This document shows, one piece after another, positions 1 through 7,812 of a DNA stretch of 64,000 nucleotides. The notes under the pieces were generated by a model. That model had not been told where the DNA came from and did no database searches. It saw only the letters and a list, made by a program, of their open reading frames with translations. The stretch's first letter is position 1; each line of letters begins with the position of its first letter. This stretch comes from Pelomonas sp051857475 (GTDB taxonomy: Bacteria; Pseudomonadota; Gammaproteobacteria; Burkholderiales; Burkholderiaceae_C): positions 1 to 64,000 of the forward strand of contig NZ_JBPZGZ010000006.1 in the NCBI RefSeq assembly GCF_051857475.1, in the 5' to 3' direction. A program made the translations under genes and the position numbers.

Positions 1-2
1 AC

Positions 3-116
3 TCACAGCTGCAGCTCAACTCGATCGCCAGACAATTGAACGAGAGGCCGCGCAAGACGCTCGGCTTCCAGACGCCCGCTGAGCGATTCAGCGAATGTGT
101 TGCGATGACCGGTTGA
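3..116 (+). mobile_element. IS30-family transposase, C-terminal fragment (cut by window edge)
   Basis: Frame 3 is open from the window edge to a TGA at 114-116 and encodes a short C-terminal tail. It contains the stretch LNERPRKTLGFQTPAERF, which is typical of the C-terminus of IS30-family DDE transposases, where an RPRKTLG-x-x-TPAE motif follows the catalytic core. Only about 37 codons lie inside the window, so the catalytic residues cannot be checked and the element may be intact or a remnant. No terminal inverted repeat could be recognised downstream. The family call rests on this motif alone. Confidence 0.7.
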
Positions 117-426
117 ATCCGCCGTCGATAGCCGTCGTTCGCCGACAACCGACCGAACCGCTGCTCTCAGCCTTAAGCAGACTGCTGCTTCACGGCGGAA
201 AAGCCCTAGCTTCAGACATCTGGCCGTTCACCTGAACGGAAATCGTTCACGACCAATGCAAGCAGCTCAACCTGAGTCAAGCGCCAAAATCGCCGACCGT
301 GATGACTAGGTGGCTAGAGCATTCCGTTGGGCAAGAAAGCGAAATTGCGCGATAGCTGTATCCGATCAATTGAGGTGGCCGCAGATTTCTTGCTGGAGCC
401 ACTCGATCGCACGAGACGCTGTCGAC
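117..426. other. Intergenic stretch without a recognisable gene
   Basis: About 310 bases between the transposase tail and the stop codon of the glutamate dehydrogenase. No convincing coding frame is present; one short plus-strand frame from 310 to 510 runs into the neighbouring gene antisense and has no family signature. The only structure noticed is a perfect 7-bp inverted repeat with a 2-base loop at 224-239 (CCGTTCA/TGAACGG). It lacks a T-tract, so it is not a clear terminator. The region may hold the right end of the insertion sequence, but no terminal repeat was identified. Confidence 0.5.
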
Positions 427-3400
427 CTAGGTGAGCCCCCTCAACTCCCTCAACGCCACCGACAACATCGCGGCATCCGGCGCTGGCACCGCCCTCAGCT
501 CACCCAGTAGCTGCTCGGCGCGCTCGATGGTGCGGCCATTGCTGGCCTGCCAAGCCTCGACCAAGGCCGTCGGTGAGTCGTGGTCGCCGTCGCCGGCCAG
601 CACAGCGCCGGTGATGGCGCGCTGCAGGCCCCACAGGTCGTCCAGCATGGCGCCCTTGGCCAGCATCTGCCAGTGCTGGTCGCCCGGAAGGGCGTTGATC
701 TTGTCGCGCAGCCAGGGCAGGCCCAGGCGGTTGGCGAGGTCGAAATAGATGGCGGCCACCAGCTCGACCGGCCAGCGTGCGCTGCCGGCGATCTCGGCGA
801 TGTCCAGCGTTGCGTACAAGGTGCCGAAGGTGACCACGCGCTCGGCCAGCTCGCGCGGCACGCCGCCGGCCACATAGGCGGCCGCTGCCGCATCGACGCG
901 GGCGCGCTCGTCGGCGTCCAGCAGTTGCGGCAGGCGCGCCGCGAGCTTGCTGAAGTTGGCGGTGAAGTGATCGATGGTGGCGCCCATGTCGTCGACCAGG
1001 CGGTTGGAGCGCAGGAACCACTTGGTGCCGCGCTCCAGCTGGCGGCTGGTGTCGATGAGCATGCGCGACTGCAGTTCGTCGGCCACCTTGTTGTCCAGGG
1101 CCTCGATGCCCTGCCACAAGCTGACCATGCCGAAGATCTCGCGGCTGAGCAGATAGGCGCGCACGATCTCGAAGGCGCGCGCGCCGGTCGTCTCGAGCAA
1201 GCGGTGCACGAAGGTGCTGCCGACCCGGTTGATCATGCTGTTGGTGACGTGGGTGGCGATGATTTCGCGCTTGAGCGGGTGGCGCTGCATGTACCCGCTG
1301 AACTTGTCCTGCAGCAGCGTCGGGAAGTAGCGCACCAGGGCGGTAGACACCCAGGGGTCGTCGGGCAGCGTGGAAGACAGCAGCTCGTCGTAGAGCCAGA
1401 TCTTGCTGTAGGCCAGCAGCACCGCGCGCTCGGGGCTGGTCAGGCCCAGGCCCTTGCCGCGGCGGTCGGCAATCTCCTCGTTGGACGGCAGGTACTCGAT
1501 GGCGCGGTTGAGCCGGTCAGCCTTCTCCAGGTACTGCATGAAGCGTGACTGCGCATCCAGCAGTTGCGGCGCCAGGTGGCCGGTGACCGACAGCACCTGG
1601 GTCTGGAAAATGTTGTCGCGCAGCACCAGGGCGGCGACGTCGTCGGTCATCTGCGGCAGCACGGTGTTGCGCTGCTTCTCGGTCAGCTCGCCCTCGCTGA
1701 CGGCCAGGCCGAGCAGGATCTTGATGTTGACTTCGTGATCGGAGGTGTCGACGCCGGCCGAGTTGTCGATGGCGTCGGTGTTGATGCGACCGCCCGCCAG
1801 CGCAAACTCGATGCGGCCGCGCTGGGTGCAGCCCAGGTTGCCGCCCTCGGCGAAGACCTTGCAGCGCAGCTCGCCGCCGTTGACGCGCAGCGCGTCGTTG
1901 GCGCGGTCGCCCACCTGGGCGTGGGTCTCGCTCGCGGCCTTCACATAGGTGCCGATGCCGCCGTTGTAGATGAGGTCGACCGGCGCCTTCAGGATGGCGT
2001 TGACGAGCTCGGTCGGCGTCATGGCGTCGGCCGTGATGCCCAGCACCGCCTTCACCTCGGGCGTGAGGGGAATGGACTTGGCCGTGCGCGGGTAGATGCC
2101 ACCGCCGGCCGAGATCAGGCTGGCGTCGTAGTCGGCCCAGGACGAGCGCGGCAGCTTGAACATGCGCTCGCGCTCGACGAAGGAGGTTTCGGCGTCGGGT
2201 GACGGGTCGAGGAAGATGTGGCGGTGGTCGAAGGCCGCCAGCAGGCGGATGTGGCGCGACAGCAGCATGCCGTTGCCGAACACGTCGCCCGACATGTCGC
2301 CCACGCCGGCCACGGTGAAGTCCGTCGTCTGCGTGTCCACGCCCATCTCGCGGAAATGGCGCTTGACCGACTCCCAGGCGCCACGCGCCGTGATGCCCAT
2401 GGCCTTGTGGTCGTAGCCGATGGAGCCGCCAGAAGCGAAGGCATCGCCCAACCAGAAGCCGTACTCCTTGCTGACACCGTTGGCGTAATCGGAGAAGGTG
2501 GCCGTGCCCTTGTCGGCGGCGACCACGAGATAGGGGTCGTCGACGTCATGGCGCCGCACTTGCGGCGGCGGCACGATCTTGTCGCCGACGCGGTTGTCGG
2601 TGAGGTCCAGAAGGCCGCGCAGATAGTTCTGGTAGCAGGCCACGCCCTCCTTCATGAAGGCCTCGCGGTCGCTGGCCGGCGGTGCCTTCTTCAGCACGAA
2701 GCCGCCCTTGGAGCCCACCGGCACGATGACGGTGTTCTTGACCATCTGCGCCTTGACCAGGCCCAGCACCTCGGTGCGGAAGTCCTCCGGCCGGTCCGAC
2801 CAGCGCAGACCGCCACGCGCCACGCGGCCGCCGCGCAGGTGCACGCCCTCGAAGCGCGGCGAATAGACAAAGATCTCGAACATCGGCTTCGGGGGAGGCA
2901 GGCCGGGCACCTTGGACGAGTCGAACTTGAAGGACAGGAAGCTGCGCCGCTGGCCCGCCGCGTCGCGGGTCCAGAAGTTGGTGCGCGTCGTGGCCAGCAT
3001 CAACGCCAGGTACTGGCGCAGCACGCGGTCCTCGGAGAGGTTGTCGACCTCCTCCAGCGCGGCCGTGATGGCCTCGACCTGGGCGGCGGCCATGCTTTCG
3101 GCCTCCGCGCCGCCGGCCGGGTCGAAGCGCAGCTCGAACAGCCGCGCCAGCTGGGCCGCGATGCCGGCATGGGCCACCAGCGTGGCCTCGATGAAGGACT
3201 GCGACAGCGCGAAGCCGATCTGGCGCATGTATTTGGCATAGGCGCGCAGCACGACGATCTGCTCCGCCGTCAGCCGCGCCGCCACGACGAGGCGGTTGAA
3301 GTCGTCATCCTCGACATCGCCGCGCAGCACGGCCGCAAAGGCGTTCTCGAAGACCTGATGCAGGGCGTCCACCTCGACCTCGGCATGGGCGCTGCTCAGC

Positions 3401-5244
3401 TTCAGCCCGAAGTCGTGGATCCAGACCGGCGCCGAGTCGGTCGGTGCGATGCGGTAGGGCAGCTCGTCCAGCACCTTCATGCCCATGTGTTCCAGCATGG
3501 GCAGGCTGTCCGACAGCGTCAGCGGCTCGCCGCGGCGCAGCAGCTTGAAGCGCAGATGGCCGGGCGCGGCTTCCAGCGGCCGGTAGAGGTTCATGCCCAG
3601 CGGCTCGGCATCGCTGAGCCGGGTCATCATCTCGACGTCGGGCACAGCGGCGCGAGCCTCGAACTCCTCGCGGTAGGCGGCCGGGAAGGCGCTGCCGAAC
3701 TGGCGCAGCAGCTGCACGCCGCGGGCCTCGCCGGTGGCTTCGATGAGGGCCGTCTTCAGCTCGTCGTCCCAGCGCCGCGCCGCCACGGCCAGGCGCGCTT
3801 CCAGCTCACGCACGTCGAAGGCCGGGATGTGCCCCGGCTGGGTGCGTATCGTCATCTGGATGCGGGCCAGCACCGACTCCGACAGGTGCACGTTGAACTC
3901 CGACCCGCTGCCGTTGAAGGCCTGCAGCAGGATGGCCTGCCACTTCTGGCGCAGCTCGGTCGTGTAGTGCTCGCGCGGCACATAGATCAGGCAGGACACG
4001 AAGCGCTGGAAGGGGTCGCGCCGCACGAAGAGGCGGAAGCGCTGGCGCTCGCCCAGGTGCAGGATGCCCACCGCCGTCTGCAGCAGGTCGTCGTTGCTGG
4101 TCTGGAAAAGCTCGTCGCGCGGGTAGGTCTCCAGGATGTTGATCAGGGCCTTGCCGGCATGTCCGCCTGCGGGCAGGCCGGCGCGCGCCACCACATCCGC
4201 CACCTTGCGGCGCAGCAGCGGGATGTCGGCGGGGTTGGCGCTGTAGGCCGTGGACGTGAACAGGCCCAGGAAGCGCTCCTCGCCGCAGACCCGGCCGGCG
4301 GCGTCAAAGCGCTTGACGGCCACGTAGTCCAGATAGCCCGGGCGGTGGACGGTGGAGCGGGCCGTGGACTTGGTCACCACCAGCAACTCGGGCCGGCGCA
4401 CCTGGGCGCGCACCTCGGCCGGCAGGGCCGCGAAGGCGGCCACGGCGTCCAGCGACGCCACGTCGTGCAGGATGCCCAGGCTGGAGTCGGGCACGACGGT
4501 CAGCACGTCCTGCCCGTCGACACTGGCCAGGCCGTGGCGCCGGTAGCCCAGGAAGGTGAAGTGGTTGTCGGCCAGCCAGCGCAGGAAGTCCAGGCCCTCG
4601 GCCAGTTCGTCGCCCGGCAGCGGCGGCGCCTGGCCCTGCAGCTCGTCGATGATGTCCAGCATGCGCTGGCGCATGGGCCGCCAGCCGTTCACGGCCGAAC
4701 GCACGTCCTCCAGCACGCGGCTGACGTCGGCAGCGAGCGCGTCCATGCGGGCCTGCTCGGGCATGCGGTCCACCTCGACATGGATCAGCGACTCGCGCAC
4801 GCCATCGGCGGCCAGGCTCTGCAGCGTGCCGTCGGCATCGCGGTTCACCGCCACCAGCGGATGGATGATGAGGTGCAGCGTGAGGCCGTGGCGGTTGACC
4901 TCCATGGTCACGGAGTCGACGAGGAAGGGCATGTCGTCGTTGACGATCTCGATGACGGTGTGCGTCGACTGCCAGCCATGCTCGGCAATCGTCGGGTTGA
5001 ACACCCTGACCCGCGCCCGGCCGACCTCGCGCTTGCGCGCAAAGCTCCAGTGCGACACCGCCGCGCCGTACAGGTCGGCCACCTGGCGCTCGGCTAGCTC
5101 CTCCGGGTCGACCTGGCCGAAATACCTCTGTACAAAGTCCACCAGCGCCTCGCGCTGGTCTTCGCCGGCGCGGCTGCGCACCAGCTTGATGACTTCTTCC
5201 ATGCGTTCGGCCCTCGGGCCACCTGCGTTTGTCTGCGCCTGCAT
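427..5244 (-). CDS. gdhB: NAD-specific glutamate dehydrogenase, large 180-kDa type
   Basis: Catalyses NAD-dependent oxidative deamination of glutamate to 2-oxoglutarate and ammonium in the cytoplasm, a catabolic route for glutamate. The product is about 1,605 residues, matching the bacterial NAD-GDH (Bac_GDH) class. A long N-terminal regulatory region precedes the catalytic and Rossmann parts. The segment with RGGRVARGGLRWSDRPEDFR followed by VPVGSKGGFVLKK is the family's recognisable glutamate-binding core, and TVAGVGDMSGDVFGNGML is the dinucleotide-binding part. An upstream in-frame start exists at 5280. The ATG at 5244 is preferred because AGGAG sits eight bases before it. The gene is monocistronic, divergent from the PAS protein, and ends next to an IS30-family element. 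The family call is firm; the exact start is less certain. Confidence 0.93.
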   Translation of the reverse strand: MQAQTNAGGPRAERMEEVIKLVRSRAGEDQREALVDFVQRYFGQVDPEELAERQVADLYGAAVSHWSFARKREVGRARVRVFNPTIAEHGWQSTHTVIEIVNDDMPFLVDSVTMEVNRHGLTLHLIIHPLVAVNRDADGTLQSLAADGVRESLIHVEVDRMPEQARMDALAADVSRVLEDVRSAVNGWRPMRQRMLDIIDELQGQAPPLPGDELAEGLDFLRWLADNHFTFLGYRRHGLASVDGQDVLTVVPDSSLGILHDVASLDAVAAFAALPAEVRAQVRRPELLVVTKSTARSTVHRPGYLDYVAVKRFDAAGRVCGEERFLGLFTSTAYSANPADIPLLRRKVADVVARAGLPAGGHAGKALINILETYPRDELFQTSNDDLLQTAVGILHLGERQRFRLFVRRDPFQRFVSCLIYVPREHYTTELRQKWQAILLQAFNGSGSEFNVHLSESVLARIQMTIRTQPGHIPAFDVRELEARLAVAARRWDDELKTALIEATGEARGVQLLRQFGSAFPAAYREEFEARAAVPDVEMMTRLSDAEPLGMNLYRPLEAAPGHLRFKLLRRGEPLTLSDSLPMLEHMGMKVLDELPYRIAPTDSAPVWIHDFGLKLSSAHAEVEVDALHQVFENAFAAVLRGDVEDDDFNRLVVAARLTAEQIVVLRAYAKYMRQIGFALSQSFIEATLVAHAGIAAQLARLFELRFDPAGGAEAESMAAAQVEAITAALEEVDNLSEDRVLRQYLALMLATTRTNFWTRDAAGQRRSFLSFKFDSSKVPGLPPPKPMFEIFVYSPRFEGVHLRGGRVARGGLRWSDRPEDFRTEVLGLVKAQMVKNTVIVPVGSKGGFVLKKAPPASDREAFMKEGVACYQNYLRGLLDLTDNRVGDKIVPPPQVRRHDVDDPYLVVAADKGTATFSDYANGVSKEYGFWLGDAFASGGSIGYDHKAMGITARGAWESVKRHFREMGVDTQTTDFTVAGVGDMSGDVFGNGMLLSRHIRLLAAFDHRHIFLDPSPDAETSFVERERMFKLPRSSWADYDASLISAGGGIYPRTAKSIPLTPEVKAVLGITADAMTPTELVNAILKAPVDLIYNGGIGTYVKAASETHAQVGDRANDALRVNGGELRCKVFAEGGNLGCTQRGRIEFALAGGRINTDAIDNSAGVDTSDHEVNIKILLGLAVSEGELTEKQRNTVLPQMTDDVAALVLRDNIFQTQVLSVTGHLAPQLLDAQSRFMQYLEKADRLNRAIEYLPSNEEIADRRGKGLGLTSPERAVLLAYSKIWLYDELLSSTLPDDPWVSTALVRYFPTLLQDKFSGYMQRHPLKREIIATHVTNSMINRVGSTFVHRLLETTGARAFEIVRAYLLSREIFGMVSLWQGIEALDNKVADELQSRMLIDTSRQLERGTKWFLRSNRLVDDMGATIDHFTANFSKLAARLPQLLDADERARVDAAAAAYVAGGVPRELAERVVTFGTLYATLDIAEIAGSARWPVELVAAIYFDLANRLGLPWLRDKINALPGDQHWQMLAKGAMLDDLWGLQRAITGAVLAGDGDHDSPTALVEAWQASNGRTIERAEQLLGELRAVPAPDAAMLSVALRELRGLT

Positions 5245-5405
5245 GCGTGTCTCCTGTCCGGTCTGAAGCCGTTGGATCAAGCCACCGGCATCGTCGCCCT
5301 CCTGGGTCGCTGTGCCAAGTGTTGATAGGCGGAGGTTACGCCTGCCACAGCGCCTGCTTGCAAGGCTTCACGGGGCGGCAGGCCCGCAGCCTCACAATCA
5401 CCCGC

Positions 5406-6014
5406 ATGGAAATGCAGAATCCACCGATGGAGATGCGTTGGCGACAGGCCATCGAAACCGGTGAGTTGGGGGTCTGGGACCTCCGCCTGGACCTCGAAAC
5501 CGTCCAGTATTCCCCGCAGTGGAAGCAGCGTTTCGGCTTCCCGGAGCCTCACGGCGCCGATAGCACCCATTTCTGGCGCTGCAGGGTCCACCCAGAAGAC
5601 CTGGCCGGCATGATGGCCGCCATACGCCGGCACGCCCAAGGCAGCCAGCCCGACTACGAGGCGCGCTTTCGTCTGCGCAGCAACGGCTCGGGCTATCGGT
5701 CCGTCCATTCCCGTGGAAGGGTGATCGAGCGCAGCCCCGAGGGGCGTGCCCTGCGCATGGTGGGAACGATGATCGATTTGACCCAGCGCGCACCCACGCC
5801 CAGCACCGGCCTGCCGGAAGGGCCCCGGGGCGTCATGGCCGGCAGGCCGCTGTCGCTGCCTTTTCACCTGCTGTTGAGCACAGGCGACGCCAACAAGGAT
5901 GCCGCCGACGCGAGGCAGCAGCAGATCGCGCTCGAAAGGGACCGGGTGCTCAGCCTGGTGACGGACCTGCTGCGCACCACGGTGGCACAACTCGAAGGGT
6001 TGGATGCACTCTGA
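5406..6014 (+). CDS. Stand-alone PAS-domain protein
   Basis: A 202-residue protein with one PAS_3-type fold in its first 130 residues (ETGELGVWDLRLDLETVQYS, then HPEDLAGMMAAIRRH and a PAC-like end, GRALRMVGTMIDLTQR). This is the classic sensory PAS found in front of histidine kinases and GGDEF proteins, but no kinase, cyclase or HTH follows. The remaining 70 residues end in a probable helix. No signal peptide or membrane segment is visible, so it should be cytoplasmic. The start at 5406 is chosen because the PAS fold begins directly after it; the open frame extends further upstream into the region antisense to the glutamate dehydrogenase start. The ligand and partner are unknown. Confidence 0.75.
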   Translation: MEMQNPPMEMRWRQAIETGELGVWDLRLDLETVQYSPQWKQRFGFPEPHGADSTHFWRCRVHPEDLAGMMAAIRRHAQGSQPDYEARFRLRSNGSGYRSVHSRGRVIERSPEGRALRMVGTMIDLTQRAPTPSTGLPEGPRGVMAGRPLSLPFHLLLSTGDANKDAADARQQQIALERDRVLSLVTDLLRTTVAQLEGLDAL

Positions 6015-6032
6015 GGCGCACCCGATCCTCAG

Positions 6033-6902
6033 CTAGCGCACACGCCGACTACGCAGTGCGCCCAACAACACCAGCAAGCCACCCGCTGCCATCGCAGCCG
6101 ATGCCGGCTCCGGCACGGCTGCAGCGGCCGCCACCTCCGCCCGCCAATAGCTCGGCAGATGCAGATAGGGGTTGCCGCTGGCCATCGTGCCGTCGGTGAC
6201 GTAGATGGCGCCCAGGCCGTACTGCCTGGCCAAGCCCATCACCTCCTGCATCTGCGCGACCGTCGCCACGCTGTGCACGATGGCCCCTGTCGACGCTGCA
6301 TGGGTCGACAGCCCGCTCAGGAAGGAGCCGCCAACGAAGTCGCTGTAAGAGCCCTCGAAGCTCATCAGCGTGTTGGCCAGCCCGTTGTAGCCGGCGGTAG
6401 GCGTCACGCCGGGGTTGCCGACGATCTCCCAGCCGGGGTGGGCGGACCTCAGTCCGTTGCTGACGGTTTGATAGAAGGGCAGCGCCCCGGGCTGGGTCGC
6501 CATCTCGTCGAGGAAGACGCCGTCGACGTGATACCAGCTGGCGTATTTCTCGGCGTCGGCCAGCACCTCGCTGGTCGAACGTGTCGGCGGCACTTCCGGC
6601 GTGCAGTGGTTGACGCCATAGCAGGTGTAGACATAGCCGATCACCTTGCCGCCCGCGGCGCGGAACTCGTTGATCGAGGCCACGTAGTCGCTGTTGGATG
6701 ACAGGCCCGGCCCGTTGGCCGGGTTCATGATGGCCGTCACGTTGGCGCCCTGCTGGGCGGCCCAGGTCAGCTGGTGCCACTCGTTCAGCTCGGGCATCCA
6801 GGACGGGTAGAAATAGGCCGGCACGACGATCTCGACGGCCGAGGCGAAGGGCGCCGCCGCGGTCAGGGCCAGCGTGGCGAGAAGGGTCTTCAAGCGTTTC
6901 AT
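6033..6902 (-). CDS. Spherulin-4 (GH135-like) glycosidase with PEP-CTERM anchor
   Basis: A 289-residue exported protein: signal peptide at 1-22, one TIM-barrel domain of the spherulin-4 family, and a C-terminal PEP-CTERM tag (VPEPASAAMAAGG, a hydrophobic helix, then RSRR) for surface sorting by exosortase. Family hallmarks are VPAYFYPSW, NPANGPG and KVIGYVYTCYG. The probable catalytic residues are D132/E133 in VFLDE and E183 in SFEGSYSDF. The characterised member, Aspergillus Sph3 (GH135), cuts galactosaminogalactan and also Pel. GGAGG lies upstream of the start. This is the last gene of the minus operon, 14 bases after a paralogue, and it converges on the PAS gene. Activity on alpha-1,4-galactosamine-containing polymer is inferred from the family and from the aga genes nearby. 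Confidence 0.82.
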   Translation of the reverse strand: MKRLKTLLATLALTAAAPFASAVEIVVPAYFYPSWMPELNEWHQLTWAAQQGANVTAIMNPANGPGLSSNSDYVASINEFRAAGGKVIGYVYTCYGVNHCTPEVPPTRSTSEVLADAEKYASWYHVDGVFLDEMATQPGALPFYQTVSNGLRSAHPGWEIVGNPGVTPTAGYNGLANTLMSFEGSYSDFVGGSFLSGLSTHAASTGAIVHSVATVAQMQEVMGLARQYGLGAIYVTDGTMASGNPYLHLPSYWRAEVAAAAAVPEPASAAMAAGGLLVLLGALRSRRVR

Positions 6903-6916
6903 CTCATCTCCTCCGC

Positions 6917-7789
6917 TCAGCAGCTGCCGCCGGTCTTCAGGCTGTTCAGGCACCAGCGCTCGGAGCCCGAGAGGCTGTTGTTGCCCCAATAGGTGGGTGT
7001 GTAGTTCCAGATCGGGCCGCCCCAGGGCAGGCTGGGGTTGTAGGTCATGCTGGTCACGTAGACGTAGTTGGCGGCGCTGCCCTTCAGCGTCGCCTGCATC
7101 TGGGCCTGCGTGGCCGAGTGCACGAGCAGCCAGGTCTTCAGGCCGAGCGAGGCAGCGTAGGTCTGCACGCCGCCATTGAGCCAGCTCGCCGCGTTCAGGT
7201 AGTCGGCGTAGGCCGCCTCGTAGACGACGATGTGCTCGCCGTAGGTGGCTGCACCGACGAAGCAGCTGCTGGCGCCGGGCCAGCCGGCGTTCCACACCAC
7301 GGTGCCGCTGGTGCCGGTGGCCGTCATCTTGGCGCGCACGGCGCTGAACTTGGGGCCCGTGCCATTGCACTTCTGCGTGTCGGTCAGGGCCGCGTCGTCG
7401 AAGGCAGCCTCGTCGAAGAAGAAGCCGTCCACGCCGCCCAGCGCGGTCTTGTAGGCCGTCAGGTTGGCGTTGATGGCGTTGTAGCGGGCCAGCTCGTCGG
7501 CGGTGTTGTGGTCGTAACCGGTGGCCACATAGCCCAGCACCTTGCCGCCCTGGGCGCGGATATTGGCGATGACGGCCTTCCAGTTGGTGACCTGGCTGCT
7601 GGTCAAGCCGGTGGCGCCGCTGTTAGGGTTGATGACGACATAGGCGCCGCTGGGAATCTGGCCGCCGTAGGTGCTGGCGGTTTCGCCCCAGTAGGCCACC
7701 ATGCCGAAGCCGGTGGGTGCGGCGGGTGCCAGCGTGGCGCCGAGGGTCAGCAGGCTCGCGGCAGCGAGCTTCACGCGAAAGTTGGACAT
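6917..7789 (-). CDS. Spherulin-4 (GH135-like) glycosidase, secreted paralogue
   Basis: A 290-residue secreted protein with a signal peptide (about 1-24) and no anchor. The domain matches the neighbouring spherulin-4 protein: VVINPNSGATG, GGKVLGYVATGYD, FFFDE (D126/E127) and VVYEAAYADY (E191), so the putative catalytic acids sit in the same order and spacing. Unlike the paralogue it has several cysteines (CNGTG, SSCFVG, RWCLNSLKTGGSC), suggesting disulfides in a soluble periplasmic or extracellular enzyme. The ribosome site is GGAGA. It lies between the lectin/DUF4874 gene (23 bases upstream) and the PEP-CTERM paralogue (14 bases downstream). Role inferred: endo-cleavage of a galactosamine-rich polysaccharide. 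GH114, a related barrel family, is the alternative assignment. Confidence 0.8.
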   Translation of the reverse strand: MSNFRVKLAAASLLTLGATLAPAAPTGFGMVAYWGETASTYGGQIPSGAYVVINPNSGATGLTSSQVTNWKAVIANIRAQGGKVLGYVATGYDHNTADELARYNAINANLTAYKTALGGVDGFFFDEAAFDDAALTDTQKCNGTGPKFSAVRAKMTATGTSGTVVWNAGWPGASSCFVGAATYGEHIVVYEAAYADYLNAASWLNGGVQTYAASLGLKTWLLVHSATQAQMQATLKGSAANYVYVTSMTYNPSLPWGGPIWNYTPTYWGNNSLSGSERWCLNSLKTGGSC

Positions 7790-7812
7790 GCGTTTCTCCG
7801 GAAGAAGGGGGT

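Noticed and set aside
224..239. Perfect 16-base inverted repeat considered as a terminator or IS end
   Set aside because: The arms are only 7 bases, there is no T-tract, and no matching transposon end was seen.
2218..5097. Long open frame antisense to the glutamate dehydrogenase
   Set aside because: It is a shadow of a high-GC gene: composition rich in H, R, G, A and Q, no domain, and it covers the conserved catalytic gene on the other strand.
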